Of a stretch of 5,232 bases of DNA, positions 1 through 5,232 are shown in pieces. Below the pieces are notes generated by a model. It was given only the letters and a program-made list of their open reading frames with translations. It was not told the DNA's origin and searched no databases. Position 1 is the stretch's first letter; every line of letters begins with the position of its first letter. The translations under genes and the position numbers were made by a program. The stretch covers positions 1 to 5,232 of the forward strand of contig CAYZHG010000091.1 in the NCBI GenBank assembly GCA_964477455.1, in the 5' to 3' direction. This DNA comes from CAIOJG01 sp964477455. Lineage in GTDB: Bacteria > Patescibacteriota > Patescibacteriia > Magasanikbacterales > GWA2-37-8.

Positions 1-20
1 GTATATTTATTTTCTTGCGC

Positions 21-97
21 TCAGACTTGTACCGAATTTATCGCTTGGCAGACAATCTGCTTTGGTTCTCGGTACTTCAAACAATTCGCTCTGCGAA
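21..97. other. Structured intergenic element with nested hairpins upstream of pth
   Basis: This segment is about 44% G+C by hand count, well above the other spacers in the window, which are almost all A/T. It holds three perfect inverted repeats. An outer 7-bp stem pairs 29-35 (GTACCGA) with 69-75 (TCGGTAC). A 5-bp stem, 48-52 (GCAGA) with 56-60 (TCTGC) and a 3-base loop, is nested inside it. A separate 5-bp stem, 85-89 (TTCGC) with 93-97 (GCGAA), also has a 3-base loop. All three forward frames are open here, so base order alone does not exclude the tail of an upstream gene, but no frame gives a recognisable protein. It could be a dispersed intergenic repeat, a structured leader of the pth transcript, or the remains of a mobile-element end. 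No second copy is in the window, so repeat status is unproven. The inverted repeats are seen; the function is open. Confidence 0.45.
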
Positions 98-134
98 AAT
101 CAATATACCACTCAGCTTTAATACTAAATTTATT

Positions 135-674
135 ATGAAATTAATAGTAGGCTTGGGAAATCCTGGAAAAGAATTTGAAATTACTCGCCATAATGCTGGT
201 TGGTTGTGTTTGGATAGATTTGCGTTGGCTGAAAAATTATCTTCAAAAAAATCTTCAAAATTACAAGCGGAAATTTTCGATTATAAGGTTGGACGCAACA
301 AAGTAGTATTGGCCAAGCCTCAAACTTTTATGAATAATTCTGGAGTATCGGTCAATATTATGCGAAATTTCTTTCGCGTAGCGACCAAAGATTTGGTCGT
401 CGTTCATGACGACAAAGATATTCCTGTTGGTGAAATTCGTGTGCAGACCAATCGTGGTGCCGCCGGACACAATGGTATCAAATCTATCATCGAACATATC
501 GGCACTCAAGATTTTACTCGCATCCGCATCGGAGTAGGTCCAGTGGAAAAAGTAAAAATCGAAGTGATAAGCAATTTTGTTTTAAACAAATTTACTAAAG
601 AAGAATTCAAACTTTTACAAGTTGCTATGGACAATGCGGCGGTGGAAATAAAAAGATTGTCAGCACTTGAATAA
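135..674 (+). CDS. pth: Peptidyl-tRNA hydrolase
   Basis: The enzyme cleaves the ester bond of peptidyl-tRNAs that drop off ribosomes, recycling tRNA in the cytoplasm; it is normally essential. The 179-residue product has the usual length and all hallmarks of the bacterial Pth family: the N-terminal VGLGNPG (5-11), RHNAGW (18-23) with catalytic H19, TFMNNSG (64-70), HDDKDIP (91-97) and GHNG (111-114). By alignment to the E. coli enzyme the active-site set N9, H19, N67, D92 and N113 is complete. The reading frame stays open upstream to an ATG at 15, but those 40 extra residues lie before the conserved MKLIVGLGNPG start and match nothing in the family, so ATG 135 is chosen. No Shine-Dalgarno sequence precedes it; the leader is A/T only. 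It ends in TAA, followed by a terminator, so it is not joined to dprA. Any partner genes upstream are outside the window. Confidence 0.96.
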   Translation: MKLIVGLGNPGKEFEITRHNAGWLCLDRFALAEKLSSKKSSKLQAEIFDYKVGRNKVVLAKPQTFMNNSGVSVNIMRNFFRVATKDLVVVHDDKDIPVGEIRVQTNRGAAGHNGIKSIIEHIGTQDFTRIRIGVGPVEKVKIEVISNFVLNKFTKEEFKLLQVAMDNAAVEIKRLSALE

Positions 675-694
675 TATAAAATTTAAAAAATATC

Positions 695-719
695 AAAGAG
701 ACAACTAGTCTCTTTTTTT
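695..719 (+). terminator. Intrinsic terminator after pth
   Basis: An 8-bp perfect stem pairs 695-702 (AAAGAGAC) with 708-715 (GTCTCTTT) around the 5-base loop AACTA. A run of seven T (713-719) and further T-rich sequence follow. It lies 21 bases past the pth stop codon and before the dprA promoter, so pth and dprA should be separate transcripts. The stem is only moderately G+C rich. Confidence 0.85.
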
Positions 720-741
720 ATTTTTAGCGAATCTGCAAATA

Positions 742-750
742 TGATATACT
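742..750 (+). promoter_or_regulatory. Extended -10 promoter for dprA
   Basis: TGaTATACT is an extended -10 element, with TG at 742-743 and the hexamer TATACT at 745-750, five of six matches to TATAAT. No good -35 box sits 16-18 bases upstream, which is tolerated by extended -10 promoters. Transcription would start near 757, leaving a leader of about 29 bases that is A/T-rich and has no Shine-Dalgarno sequence. Placement between the pth terminator and dprA supports it. Confidence 0.65.
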
Positions 751-785
751 GTAACTAACAAAAAAATAATTCAGTTTTAAAAATT

Positions 786-1865
786 ATGAATTATCATGCT
801 TGGCTTGCTCATTTTCCAAAAATTACTTACAAACGCTATTCCGCATTAAAAACATATTTTTCAGATTTTAAAAATTTATACGACACTGAATTAGATGAAT
901 TACTTAAAGCCGGTTTGGAAGAAAACATTGCTTCGGAATTTTTAACCTGGCGCGACAAAAATCCGATTGAAAAAATTTTAGAAAATTTAGTTAAAGAAAA
1001 CATTAAAACCGTTTCCTTGGGCGAAGTAAATTACCCCGCTTTATTATCAGAAATTTCTGACCCGCCTCACACCATATTTTATCGAGGAACATTACCTCCA
1101 ATTGAAATGCCGACGCTGGCTGTCGTTGGTACCAGAAGAATGACAACCTATGGAAAAATGATTTGCGAAGATTTGGTGTTACCGCTGGCCAGACAGGGGG
1201 TGGTAATCGTCAGTGGTTTGGCGCTGGGAATAGATGGAGTTGCACATGCCGCCGCACTAACTGCCAGTGGTGTTACTCTAGCAGTATTGGGCTCAGGCAT
1301 CGACAGACTTTGCGTCTATCCTTCTGCCCACAAACAATTATCAGAAAAAATTATCGCCGCTGGCGGAGCTTTAATTTCAGAATATCCACCAAATTTTCAA
1401 CCAACTCAATATTCATTCCCAGCACGCAACCGCATTGTCGCAGGATTAAGTCTGGGCACACTGGTTATTGAAGCACCAATTAAATCTGGCGCTCTCATCA
1501 CCGCACGTTGTGCTTTGGATTATAATCGCGAAGTTATGGCCGTGCCACACGCAACCACCTCTCCCACTGGAGCTGGTCCAAACAATCTTATTAAATTTGG
1601 CGCCAAGCTCATTACCGAACCAAATGATATTTTGGAAGCTTTAAATTTGCAAACCGTTAAACAAATATCACCGACAAAAGAATTTGTCGGTGACAACAAT
1701 ACTGAAATTAAAATTTTAAAAATCTTAACCAAAGAACCAAAAAATATTAATCAAATTATTTTGGAAAGCCAACTTGATATACCAACTGCAAATTCTACTT
1801 TAATATTAATGGAGATTAAAGGATCAATAAAAAATTTGGGCGGAATGAACTATATAAAAAAATAA
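786..1865 (+). CDS. dprA: DNA-processing protein DprA (Smf), RecA loader for transformation
   Basis: DprA binds incoming single-stranded DNA in the cytoplasm and loads RecA onto it during natural transformation. The 359-residue protein shows the usual three-part layout: an N-terminal helical region (about 1-60), the Rossmann-like DNA-binding core (about 75-285), and a C-terminal winged-helix region (about 305-358). Core motifs are YPALL (83-87), VVGTRR (113-118), SGLALGIDGVAH (143-154), GSGIDRLCVYP (169-179), ISEYPP (197-202), FPARNRIVAGLS (211-222) and SGALITA (234-240). The core looks intact. The segment after EVMAVP has H255 where many relatives have glycine. The start ATG 786 gives a complete N-terminal domain; there is no Shine-Dalgarno sequence. 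It has its own extended -10 promoter and converges with the next gene. An 11-bp inverted repeat encodes the linker between core and winged helix. No other competence genes are visible here. Confidence 0.95.
   Translation: MNYHAWLAHFPKITYKRYSALKTYFSDFKNLYDTELDELLKAGLEENIASEFLTWRDKNPIEKILENLVKENIKTVSLGEVNYPALLSEISDPPHTIFYRGTLPPIEMPTLAVVGTRRMTTYGKMICEDLVLPLARQGVVIVSGLALGIDGVAHAAALTASGVTLAVLGSGIDRLCVYPSAHKQLSEKIIAAGGALISEYPPNFQPTQYSFPARNRIVAGLSLGTLVIEAPIKSGALITARCALDYNREVMAVPHATTSPTGAGPNNLIKFGAKLITEPNDILEALNLQTVKQISPTKEFVGDNNTEIKILKILTKEPKNINQIILESQLDIPTANSTLILMEIKGSIKNLGGMNYIKK
1668..1693. repeat. Perfect 11-bp inverted repeat inside dprA linker
   Basis: TCACCGACAAA (1668-1678) and TTTGTCGGTGA (1683-1693) are exact reverse complements with a 4-base spacer AGAA. 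In dprA this is in frame, starting on a codon boundary, and encodes residues 295-303 (SPTKEFVGD), in the linker between the Rossmann core and the winged-helix region. No T tract follows, so it is not an intrinsic terminator. It may form an mRNA hairpin, be a protein-binding palindrome, or be an in-frame palindromic insertion. Confidence 0.9.
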
Positions 1866-1888
1866 CCACGACATATTCGTGATTATTT
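1856..1888. terminator. Bidirectional terminator between converging dprA and hypothetical gene
   Basis: A 5-bp stem pairs 1867-1871 (CACGA) with 1877-1881 (TCGTG) around the loop CATAT. After one C/A mismatch it continues as a 6-bp A/T stem, 1860-1865 with 1883-1888. Read on the minus strand, seven U directly follow part of that stem (complement of 1856-1862 except one position), a good tail for the hypothetical gene. On the plus strand the tail is weaker (ATTATTTAATT). The hairpin overlaps the dprA stop codon. Confidence 0.7.
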
Positions 1889-1895
1889 AATTCAA

Positions 1896-2642
1896 TTAAC
1901 TTTTCTTTTTCATGCCAATCAAACTTCCTAATTTTTTTAATATACCAGGTTCACCCGTTGATGCCATTTTTACACCCACAACTTCAAAACTACCTTGACT
2001 ATAGGTACCAGGGATATAACGAATTTCTAAATTTAGTTCAGAGGCTTTGCCGTCAATCTTTAGTCCTGGCAACGGTATGGCTACAATTTTAGTCCCCTTT
2101 ACAGTATCAAATTTTGGTTTTCCATTTTCATTAAAGCCACTCATAGCAACTTCGACATCTTCCACTTTTAAAACAGCTAGTGACCGAAGCGACTCATCCA
2201 ATTCTTGAATGCTCCTAAAATCACTTGTTGGAAGACCCTGATTGGTTCGAACACCACGCAAATTAAACAATAAAAATTCGGCGATTTTACTTCTAGATTC
2301 AGCAGAATCAGTATCTAACCCCTCTATTATTGCTTGTTTTCTTTTTTCAGTAACGTCAACTGGTTTTTGAGCCTCTGTCTTTGGCTTAATTACCGGCAGT
2401 TGTTGAACATGGGTATCGCGGCTGGGATTTACGCTATCCTGAAAAGCCTTAAAAGCCTTAAAGTTAATAACTACTGTTGGTTTTTCAACTGGTTTCTTTG
2501 GAAAATTCCCTGCGGCGGCGGCAATTTTATCAGCATCAAGATATTCCACATCATCTTGTGCTGTTTTACCTGTATCTTCCGTCGAAGGAAATTTAAAAGA
2601 TTTAGCACCATCTGGGCCTGATTTATTACCTTTATCTATCAT
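1896..2642 (-). CDS. Hypothetical soluble protein, unrecognised family
   Basis: I do not recognise this 248-residue protein. It has no signal peptide, no membrane segment, and no cysteine or tryptophan. Residues 1 to about 100 are rich in K, D, P, T and A and look disordered, with a short Ala run (41-44) and a KAFKAF repeat (62-67) encoded by a 9-bp tandem duplication. Residues about 97-165 look helical and charged (TEKRKQAIIEGL, SKIAEFLLFNLRG, LDESLRSLAVLKVEDVEV). Residues about 165-228 look like beta strands: TKIVAIPLPGL, then ELNLEIRYIPGTY, then FEVVGVKM. The tail is basic (ILKKLGSLIGMKKKS). This suggests a small folded C-terminal domain on a flexible N-terminal arm; function is unknown. 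ATG 2642 is the first start in frame and is followed by normal coding sequence; no Shine-Dalgarno sequence is seen. It has a predicted promoter of its own, diverges from topA and converges on dprA. The coherent frame and flanking signals argue that it is a real gene. Confidence 0.82.
   Translation of the reverse strand: MIDKGNKSGPDGAKSFKFPSTEDTGKTAQDDVEYLDADKIAAAAGNFPKKPVEKPTVVINFKAFKAFQDSVNPSRDTHVQQLPVIKPKTEAQKPVDVTEKRKQAIIEGLDTDSAESRSKIAEFLLFNLRGVRTNQGLPTSDFRSIQELDESLRSLAVLKVEDVEVAMSGFNENGKPKFDTVKGTKIVAIPLPGLKIDGKASELNLEIRYIPGTYSQGSFEVVGVKMASTGEPGILKKLGSLIGMKKKS
2442..2459. repeat. 9-bp tandem duplication in the hypothetical gene
   Basis: AAAAGCCTT occurs twice in direct tandem (2442-2450 and 2451-2459). 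On the minus strand it stays in frame and gives the repeated Lys-Ala-Phe at residues 62-67 in the low-complexity N-terminal arm. It looks like slippage in a poorly constrained region. Confidence 0.8.
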
Positions 2643-2669
2643 ATGAGAATTTTAATAATATACATCAAA

Positions 2670-2699
2670 ATTTTACCATATAATTGACATTTTAGTCAA
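2670..2699 (-). promoter_or_regulatory. Promoter for the minus-strand hypothetical gene
   Basis: Read on the minus strand, TTGACT (2699-2694) is a five-of-six -35 box. It is followed by an 18-base spacer and the -10 hexamer TAAAAT (2675-2670), which has the extended TG motif just before it (TGG at 2678-2676). Transcription would start near 2663, about 20 bases before the ATG. The -35 lies within the spacer of the topA promoter on the other strand. Confidence 0.6.
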
Positions 2700-2712
2700 A
2701 ATCCATTATCTT
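2684..2712 (+). promoter_or_regulatory. Promoter for topA
   Basis: A perfect -35 box TTGACA (2684-2689), a 17-base spacer and the -10 hexamer TATCTT (2707-2712, four of six) point at topA. The start would be near 2719, giving a leader of about 15 bases. The purine run AAGGGGG (2713-2719) resembles a Shine-Dalgarno sequence but ends 14 bases from the ATG and would fall at or before the predicted transcript start, so it probably does not act as one from this promoter. Confidence 0.6.
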
Positions 2713-2733
2713 AAGGGGGAAAATAATAAAAAT

Positions 2734-4788
2734 ATGTCACAACTTGTAATCGTTGAGTCACCTGCAAAAGCCAAAACAATCTCCAAATTCTTGGGGAAAA
2801 ATTTTGTTGTCAAATCCTCCTTTGGTCACGTTCGCGATCTGCCAAAGAGTAAAATGGGAATTGATATCGAAAACAATTTTGCTCCACAATATATCAATAG
2901 TCGGGACAAAAGCAAGGTTATCAAAGAATTAAAAGACGCGGCCAAAAAAACTAAAGGTGTCCTATTCGCTACCGATGAGGATCGTGAAGGAGAAGCGATC
3001 TCTTGGCATTTGGCGCAAGTTTTAGGATTAGACCCAGAGAAGGCTCAACGCATTGCCTTTCATGAAATTACCAAAACTGCCGTTGAACACGCGATTGAAA
3101 ACCCGCGTGCTTTGGATTTGAAAATGGTAGATGCCCAACAAGCCCGTCGTATTTTGGATAGACTAGTTGGTTATGAACTCTCACCATTTTTATGGCGCAA
3201 GGTGGCCAAAGGACTATCGGCTGGTCGTGTTCAAAGTGTGGCTATGCGTCTAACAGTAGAACGTGAACGAGAAATTTTGGATTTTAAACCAGACGAATAT
3301 TGGTCTGTCGAAGGTGTTTTTCAAAATAAAGAAAAAATAGAATTTAATGCAAAACTTTCCGCTACACCAGATAAAAAATTGGAAAAATTAGATATTAAAA
3401 ACAAAGAAACGGCAGATAAAATTTTTGCCGACCTCGTTGGTGTTTCCTATACTGTTAGCGCGGTAGAAAAGAAAGCTAGCAAACGTAATCCCCCACCTCC
3501 ATTTACAACTTCCAGTTTACAGCAAGATGCCAACAACCGTTTAGGTTTTTCTGCCAAACAAACAATGCGTTTGGCTCAACAACTTTACGAGGGTGTGGAG
3601 CTTGGTTCCGAAGGTTCGGTTGGTTTGATTACTTACATGCGTACTGACGCGGTAAATTTATCGACAAAATTTTTAACCGATGCGCACGCAGTGATTGCTG
3701 AAGAATTTGGTGACAAATATAATTTGGATAAACCTCGTGTTTATACGAATAAAAGCAAGAATGCTCAAGAAGCCCATGAAGCTATTCGTCCGACTGAAGC
3801 GCGTCGTACTCCAGCTGTGGTAGAACCATTTTTGGAAAAAAATCAATTCAAACTATACGAACTAATTTGGAGTCGTGCGATGGGCACTCAAATGTCTGCC
3901 GCCGATGTTGCCTCTACTGGTGCCAACATTACTTCTACAAATAATTATGTTTTTCGTGCTACCGGACAGACTATCGTCTTTGACGGTTTCTTAAAATTAT
4001 ATCCAGAAAAAAGCAAAGACAATGCTTTACCAAATTTAGTAAATGGTGAAAAAGTAAATTGCCAAGAAATCAAAACCGAACAACATCATACTGAACCACC
4101 CGCTCGCTATAATGATGCGGCTTTGGTTAAAGCGCTGGAAGAATACGGCGTGGGTCGTCCATCAACTTTCGCTCCAACCATCGCTACTATCGAAGATCGT
4201 GGCTATGTCGAGCGTGATGAAAAAAAACGTCTTAAACCACGTGACGTCGCTTTTGTAGTCAACGATTTGTTGGTACAACATTTTCCAAATATTGTAGATT
4301 TTTCGTTTACTGCTCAGATGGAAGAAAACTTTGATGCGATCGCTCGCGGTGAAAAACAATGGCAACCGGTTATCGCCGATTTTTATCACCCTTTCAAAGA
4401 AAATTTAAAAATCAAAGATAAAGAAATCGCTCAAAAAGAAAAAATCCCAGATGAAACTACCGACGAAGTTTGTGAAAAATGTGGAAAGCCAATGGTTATC
4501 AAAACTGGTCGCTTTGGGAAATTTATGGCTTGTACCGGATACCCAGAATGTAAAACAACAAAAAATATCGACGTCGTTACGGGTGTAAAATGTCCAAAAT
4601 GTCTCGAGGGTGATCTCGCCGAACGTCGCAGTAAACGTGGCAAAACATTTTACGGTTGTAATAAATATCCAAAATGCGATTTTGCGCTTTGGGATAAACC
4701 AACTGGCGATAAATGTGAAAAATGCGGATCTCTAATGACTCAAACTTTCAAAGGCGAAGTAAAATGTTCCAACAAGGAATGTAAATAA
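2734..4788 (+). CDS. topA: DNA topoisomerase I (type IA)
   Basis: TopA relaxes negative supercoils by cutting one DNA strand through a 5'-phosphotyrosine link and passing the other strand through. The 684-residue product is at the short end for bacterial TopA but complete. The Toprim domain (1 to about 115) has the catalytic E8 in VIVESPAKAKTI and the metal-binding D81, D83 and E85 in TDEDREGE. LSAGRVQSVA (161-170) follows in the core. The active tyrosine is Y301 with R303 in GLITYMRTDAVNLS, H348 lies in AHEAIRPT, and YGVGRPSTFAPTIATIEDRG spans 471-490. The C-terminus has three tetracysteine zinc ribbons: C580/C583/C600/C606, C620/C623/C642/C648 and C661/C664/C678/C683. ATG 2734 directly gives the conserved MSQLVIVESPAKAK start. 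It has its own consensus -35 promoter, diverges from the hypothetical gene, and is followed after 5 bases by a membrane-protein gene that is likely in the same operon. Confidence 0.97.
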   Translation: MSQLVIVESPAKAKTISKFLGKNFVVKSSFGHVRDLPKSKMGIDIENNFAPQYINSRDKSKVIKELKDAAKKTKGVLFATDEDREGEAISWHLAQVLGLDPEKAQRIAFHEITKTAVEHAIENPRALDLKMVDAQQARRILDRLVGYELSPFLWRKVAKGLSAGRVQSVAMRLTVEREREILDFKPDEYWSVEGVFQNKEKIEFNAKLSATPDKKLEKLDIKNKETADKIFADLVGVSYTVSAVEKKASKRNPPPPFTTSSLQQDANNRLGFSAKQTMRLAQQLYEGVELGSEGSVGLITYMRTDAVNLSTKFLTDAHAVIAEEFGDKYNLDKPRVYTNKSKNAQEAHEAIRPTEARRTPAVVEPFLEKNQFKLYELIWSRAMGTQMSAADVASTGANITSTNNYVFRATGQTIVFDGFLKLYPEKSKDNALPNLVNGEKVNCQEIKTEQHHTEPPARYNDAALVKALEEYGVGRPSTFAPTIATIEDRGYVERDEKKRLKPRDVAFVVNDLLVQHFPNIVDFSFTAQMEENFDAIARGEKQWQPVIADFYHPFKENLKIKDKEIAQKEKIPDETTDEVCEKCGKPMVIKTGRFGKFMACTGYPECKTTKNIDVVTGVKCPKCLEGDLAERRSKRGKTFYGCNKYPKCDFALWDKPTGDKCEKCGSLMTQTFKGEVKCSNKECK

Positions 4789-4793
4789 CTTGT

Positions 4794-5232
4794 ATGGAGG
4801 AGGAGTGGAAAATAAAAATTGACACGCACAAAAATCAGCGCATCATTGGTGTTATTATTTTTTATTTTTTAATCACTTTTGTCCTTTCGCGACTAATGGT
4901 ATACCTAGTAATAGGTAAATGGCTACCAAACTTTTTTTTAACGATTCGTGGTGTACATATCCACCATTACACATACGGCGTATTCCTTCTTGTTTTAATC
5001 GGTTTTTTTCTAATACTGCGTCGACCAGACGTGGAATCTGAAAGTTTCAAAATTTCAACTGCCCTCTATGGTATTGGCCTGGGACTAACTTTTGATGAAT
5101 TTGGTATGTGGGTCAGATTGGCCGATGAGTATTGGCTACGTCAAAGTTACGACGCAATCGTGATTATACTGCTTTTATTACTAAATATTGCCTATTATCG
5201 CCAGGTGCTACACGGTGTTAAAGAAGTAGGCA
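4794..5232 (+). CDS. Multi-spanning membrane protein, partial (3' end outside window)
   Basis: The frame is open from ATG 4794 to the window end: 146 codons plus one base, no stop. The start is hydrophilic (MEEEWKIKIDTHKNQR). Hydrophobic stretches then lie at about 17-40, 59-76, 87-100 (weaker) and 119-134, so it is an integral membrane protein. Two motif groups stand out: a histidine cluster H55-I-H57-H58 in VHIHHYTYG just before the second segment, and GIGLGLTFDEFGMW (93-106) running into LADEYW (109-114) and SYDAIVI (118-124). From memory, a similar combination (HxHH, then DEFxxW, DxYW and DAV) occurs in uncharacterised membrane proteins of Actinobacteria and other bacteria; I could not check this, and no function follows from it. 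The gene starts 5 bases after topA without a terminator, so co-transcription is likely. The ATG is followed at once by GGAGGAGGAG, making the exact start slightly uncertain, but the next in-frame ATG (4896) would cut into the first membrane segment. Confidence 0.85.
   Translation, partial: MEEEWKIKIDTHKNQRIIGVIIFYFLITFVLSRLMVYLVIGKWLPNFFLTIRGVHIHHYTYGVFLLVLIGFFLILRRPDVESESFKISTALYGIGLGLTFDEFGMWVRLADEYWLRQSYDAIVIILLLLLNIAYYRQVLHGVKEVG
4796..4805 (+). promoter_or_regulatory. Shine-Dalgarno-like purine run at the membrane-protein start
   Basis: GGAGGAGGAG is the best anti-Shine-Dalgarno match near any gene start in the window, yet it begins at the last base of the chosen ATG and encodes E2-E4. 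In-frame codons at a normal distance downstream are only ATA (4812) and ATT (4818). It may be coincidence of a Glu run, or it may position ribosomes terminating on topA for re-initiation. Confidence 0.4.

Noticed and set aside
20..82. Possible tRNA gene in the structured segment
   Set aside because: GGTTCTC resembles a T-loop, but there is no acceptor-stem pairing, no proper anticodon arm and no CCA end. The outer stem encloses a single nested hairpin, not a cloverleaf.
1..121. 3' end of an upstream protein gene
   Set aside because: All three forward frames are open across this stretch, but none gives recognisable residues and there is no basis to prefer one. It was left unannotated as coding.
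15..134. N-terminal extension of pth from ATG 15
   Set aside because: The extra 40 residues precede the conserved MKLIVGLGNPG start, have no family counterpart, and overlap the hairpin-rich segment. ATG 135 matches the family's normal length.
100..134. Promoter for pth
   Set aside because: TATACC (104-109) and TAATAC (119-124) are possible -10 hexamers, but neither has a -35 box at the right distance or an extended -10, and such hexamers are common in AT-rich DNA.
1163..1471. 102-codon open frame inside dprA (+)
   Set aside because: It is a different-frame shadow of the conserved DprA core, Arg/Ser/Cys-rich with no domain character.
1668..1693. dprA palindrome as a transcription terminator
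   Set aside because: No T tract follows on either strand (GACAACAATAC on the plus strand), and termination here would remove the winged-helix domain.
4162..4643. Two minus-strand open frames inside topA
   Set aside because: They lie antisense to conserved TopA motifs and the zinc-ribbon region and encode no recognisable protein.
4805..4872. Short alternative frames from GTG 4805 or TTG 4819 after the purine run
   Set aside because: They stop after 5 and 17 codons, and the overlapping ATG 4794 frame encodes a long coherent membrane protein.

Overview
The window is AT-rich bacterial DNA carrying, in order: pth (peptidyl-tRNA hydrolase, +), dprA (DNA-processing protein, +), a 248-residue gene of unknown function on the minus strand, topA (DNA topoisomerase I, +), and the first 146 codons of a multi-spanning membrane protein (+) cut off by the window end. 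All four complete genes end in TAA, and no in-frame TGA occurs, so the standard bacterial code fits and a TGA-to-glycine code is not indicated. Most starts have no recognisable Shine-Dalgarno sequence and sit behind A/T-only leaders. Together with small compact proteins and a lineage-restricted-looking hypothetical gene, this suggests a member of the Candidate Phyla Radiation (Patescibacteria). That placement is inference, not proof.

Region by region: bases 1-134 hold no gene I can support. They do hold a relatively GC-rich segment with three perfect inverted repeats just ahead of pth. pth (135-674) ends before a clear intrinsic terminator (695-719). An extended -10 promoter (742-750) then starts dprA (786-1865) as its own unit. 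dprA contains a perfect 11-bp inverted repeat exactly at its interdomain linker. dprA and the minus-strand hypothetical gene converge on a shared hairpin (about 1856-1888) that can serve as a bidirectional terminator. The hypothetical gene (1896-2642) and topA (2734-4788) diverge from a 91-bp spacer whose two predicted promoters overlap at their -35 boxes. The membrane-protein gene begins 5 bases after topA with no terminator between, so it is probably co-transcribed with topA.

Functionally, pth rescues peptidyl-tRNAs, DprA loads RecA on incoming single-stranded DNA during natural transformation, and TopA removes negative supercoils. dprA and topA are neighbours in many bacteria; here the pair is kept but split by an opposite-strand gene with its own promoter. 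The two parts with no established function are the 248-residue soluble protein and the membrane protein, which has a histidine cluster and a DEF-W-D-YW motif. Nothing here looks like a defence system, CRISPR array, mobile element or RNA gene.
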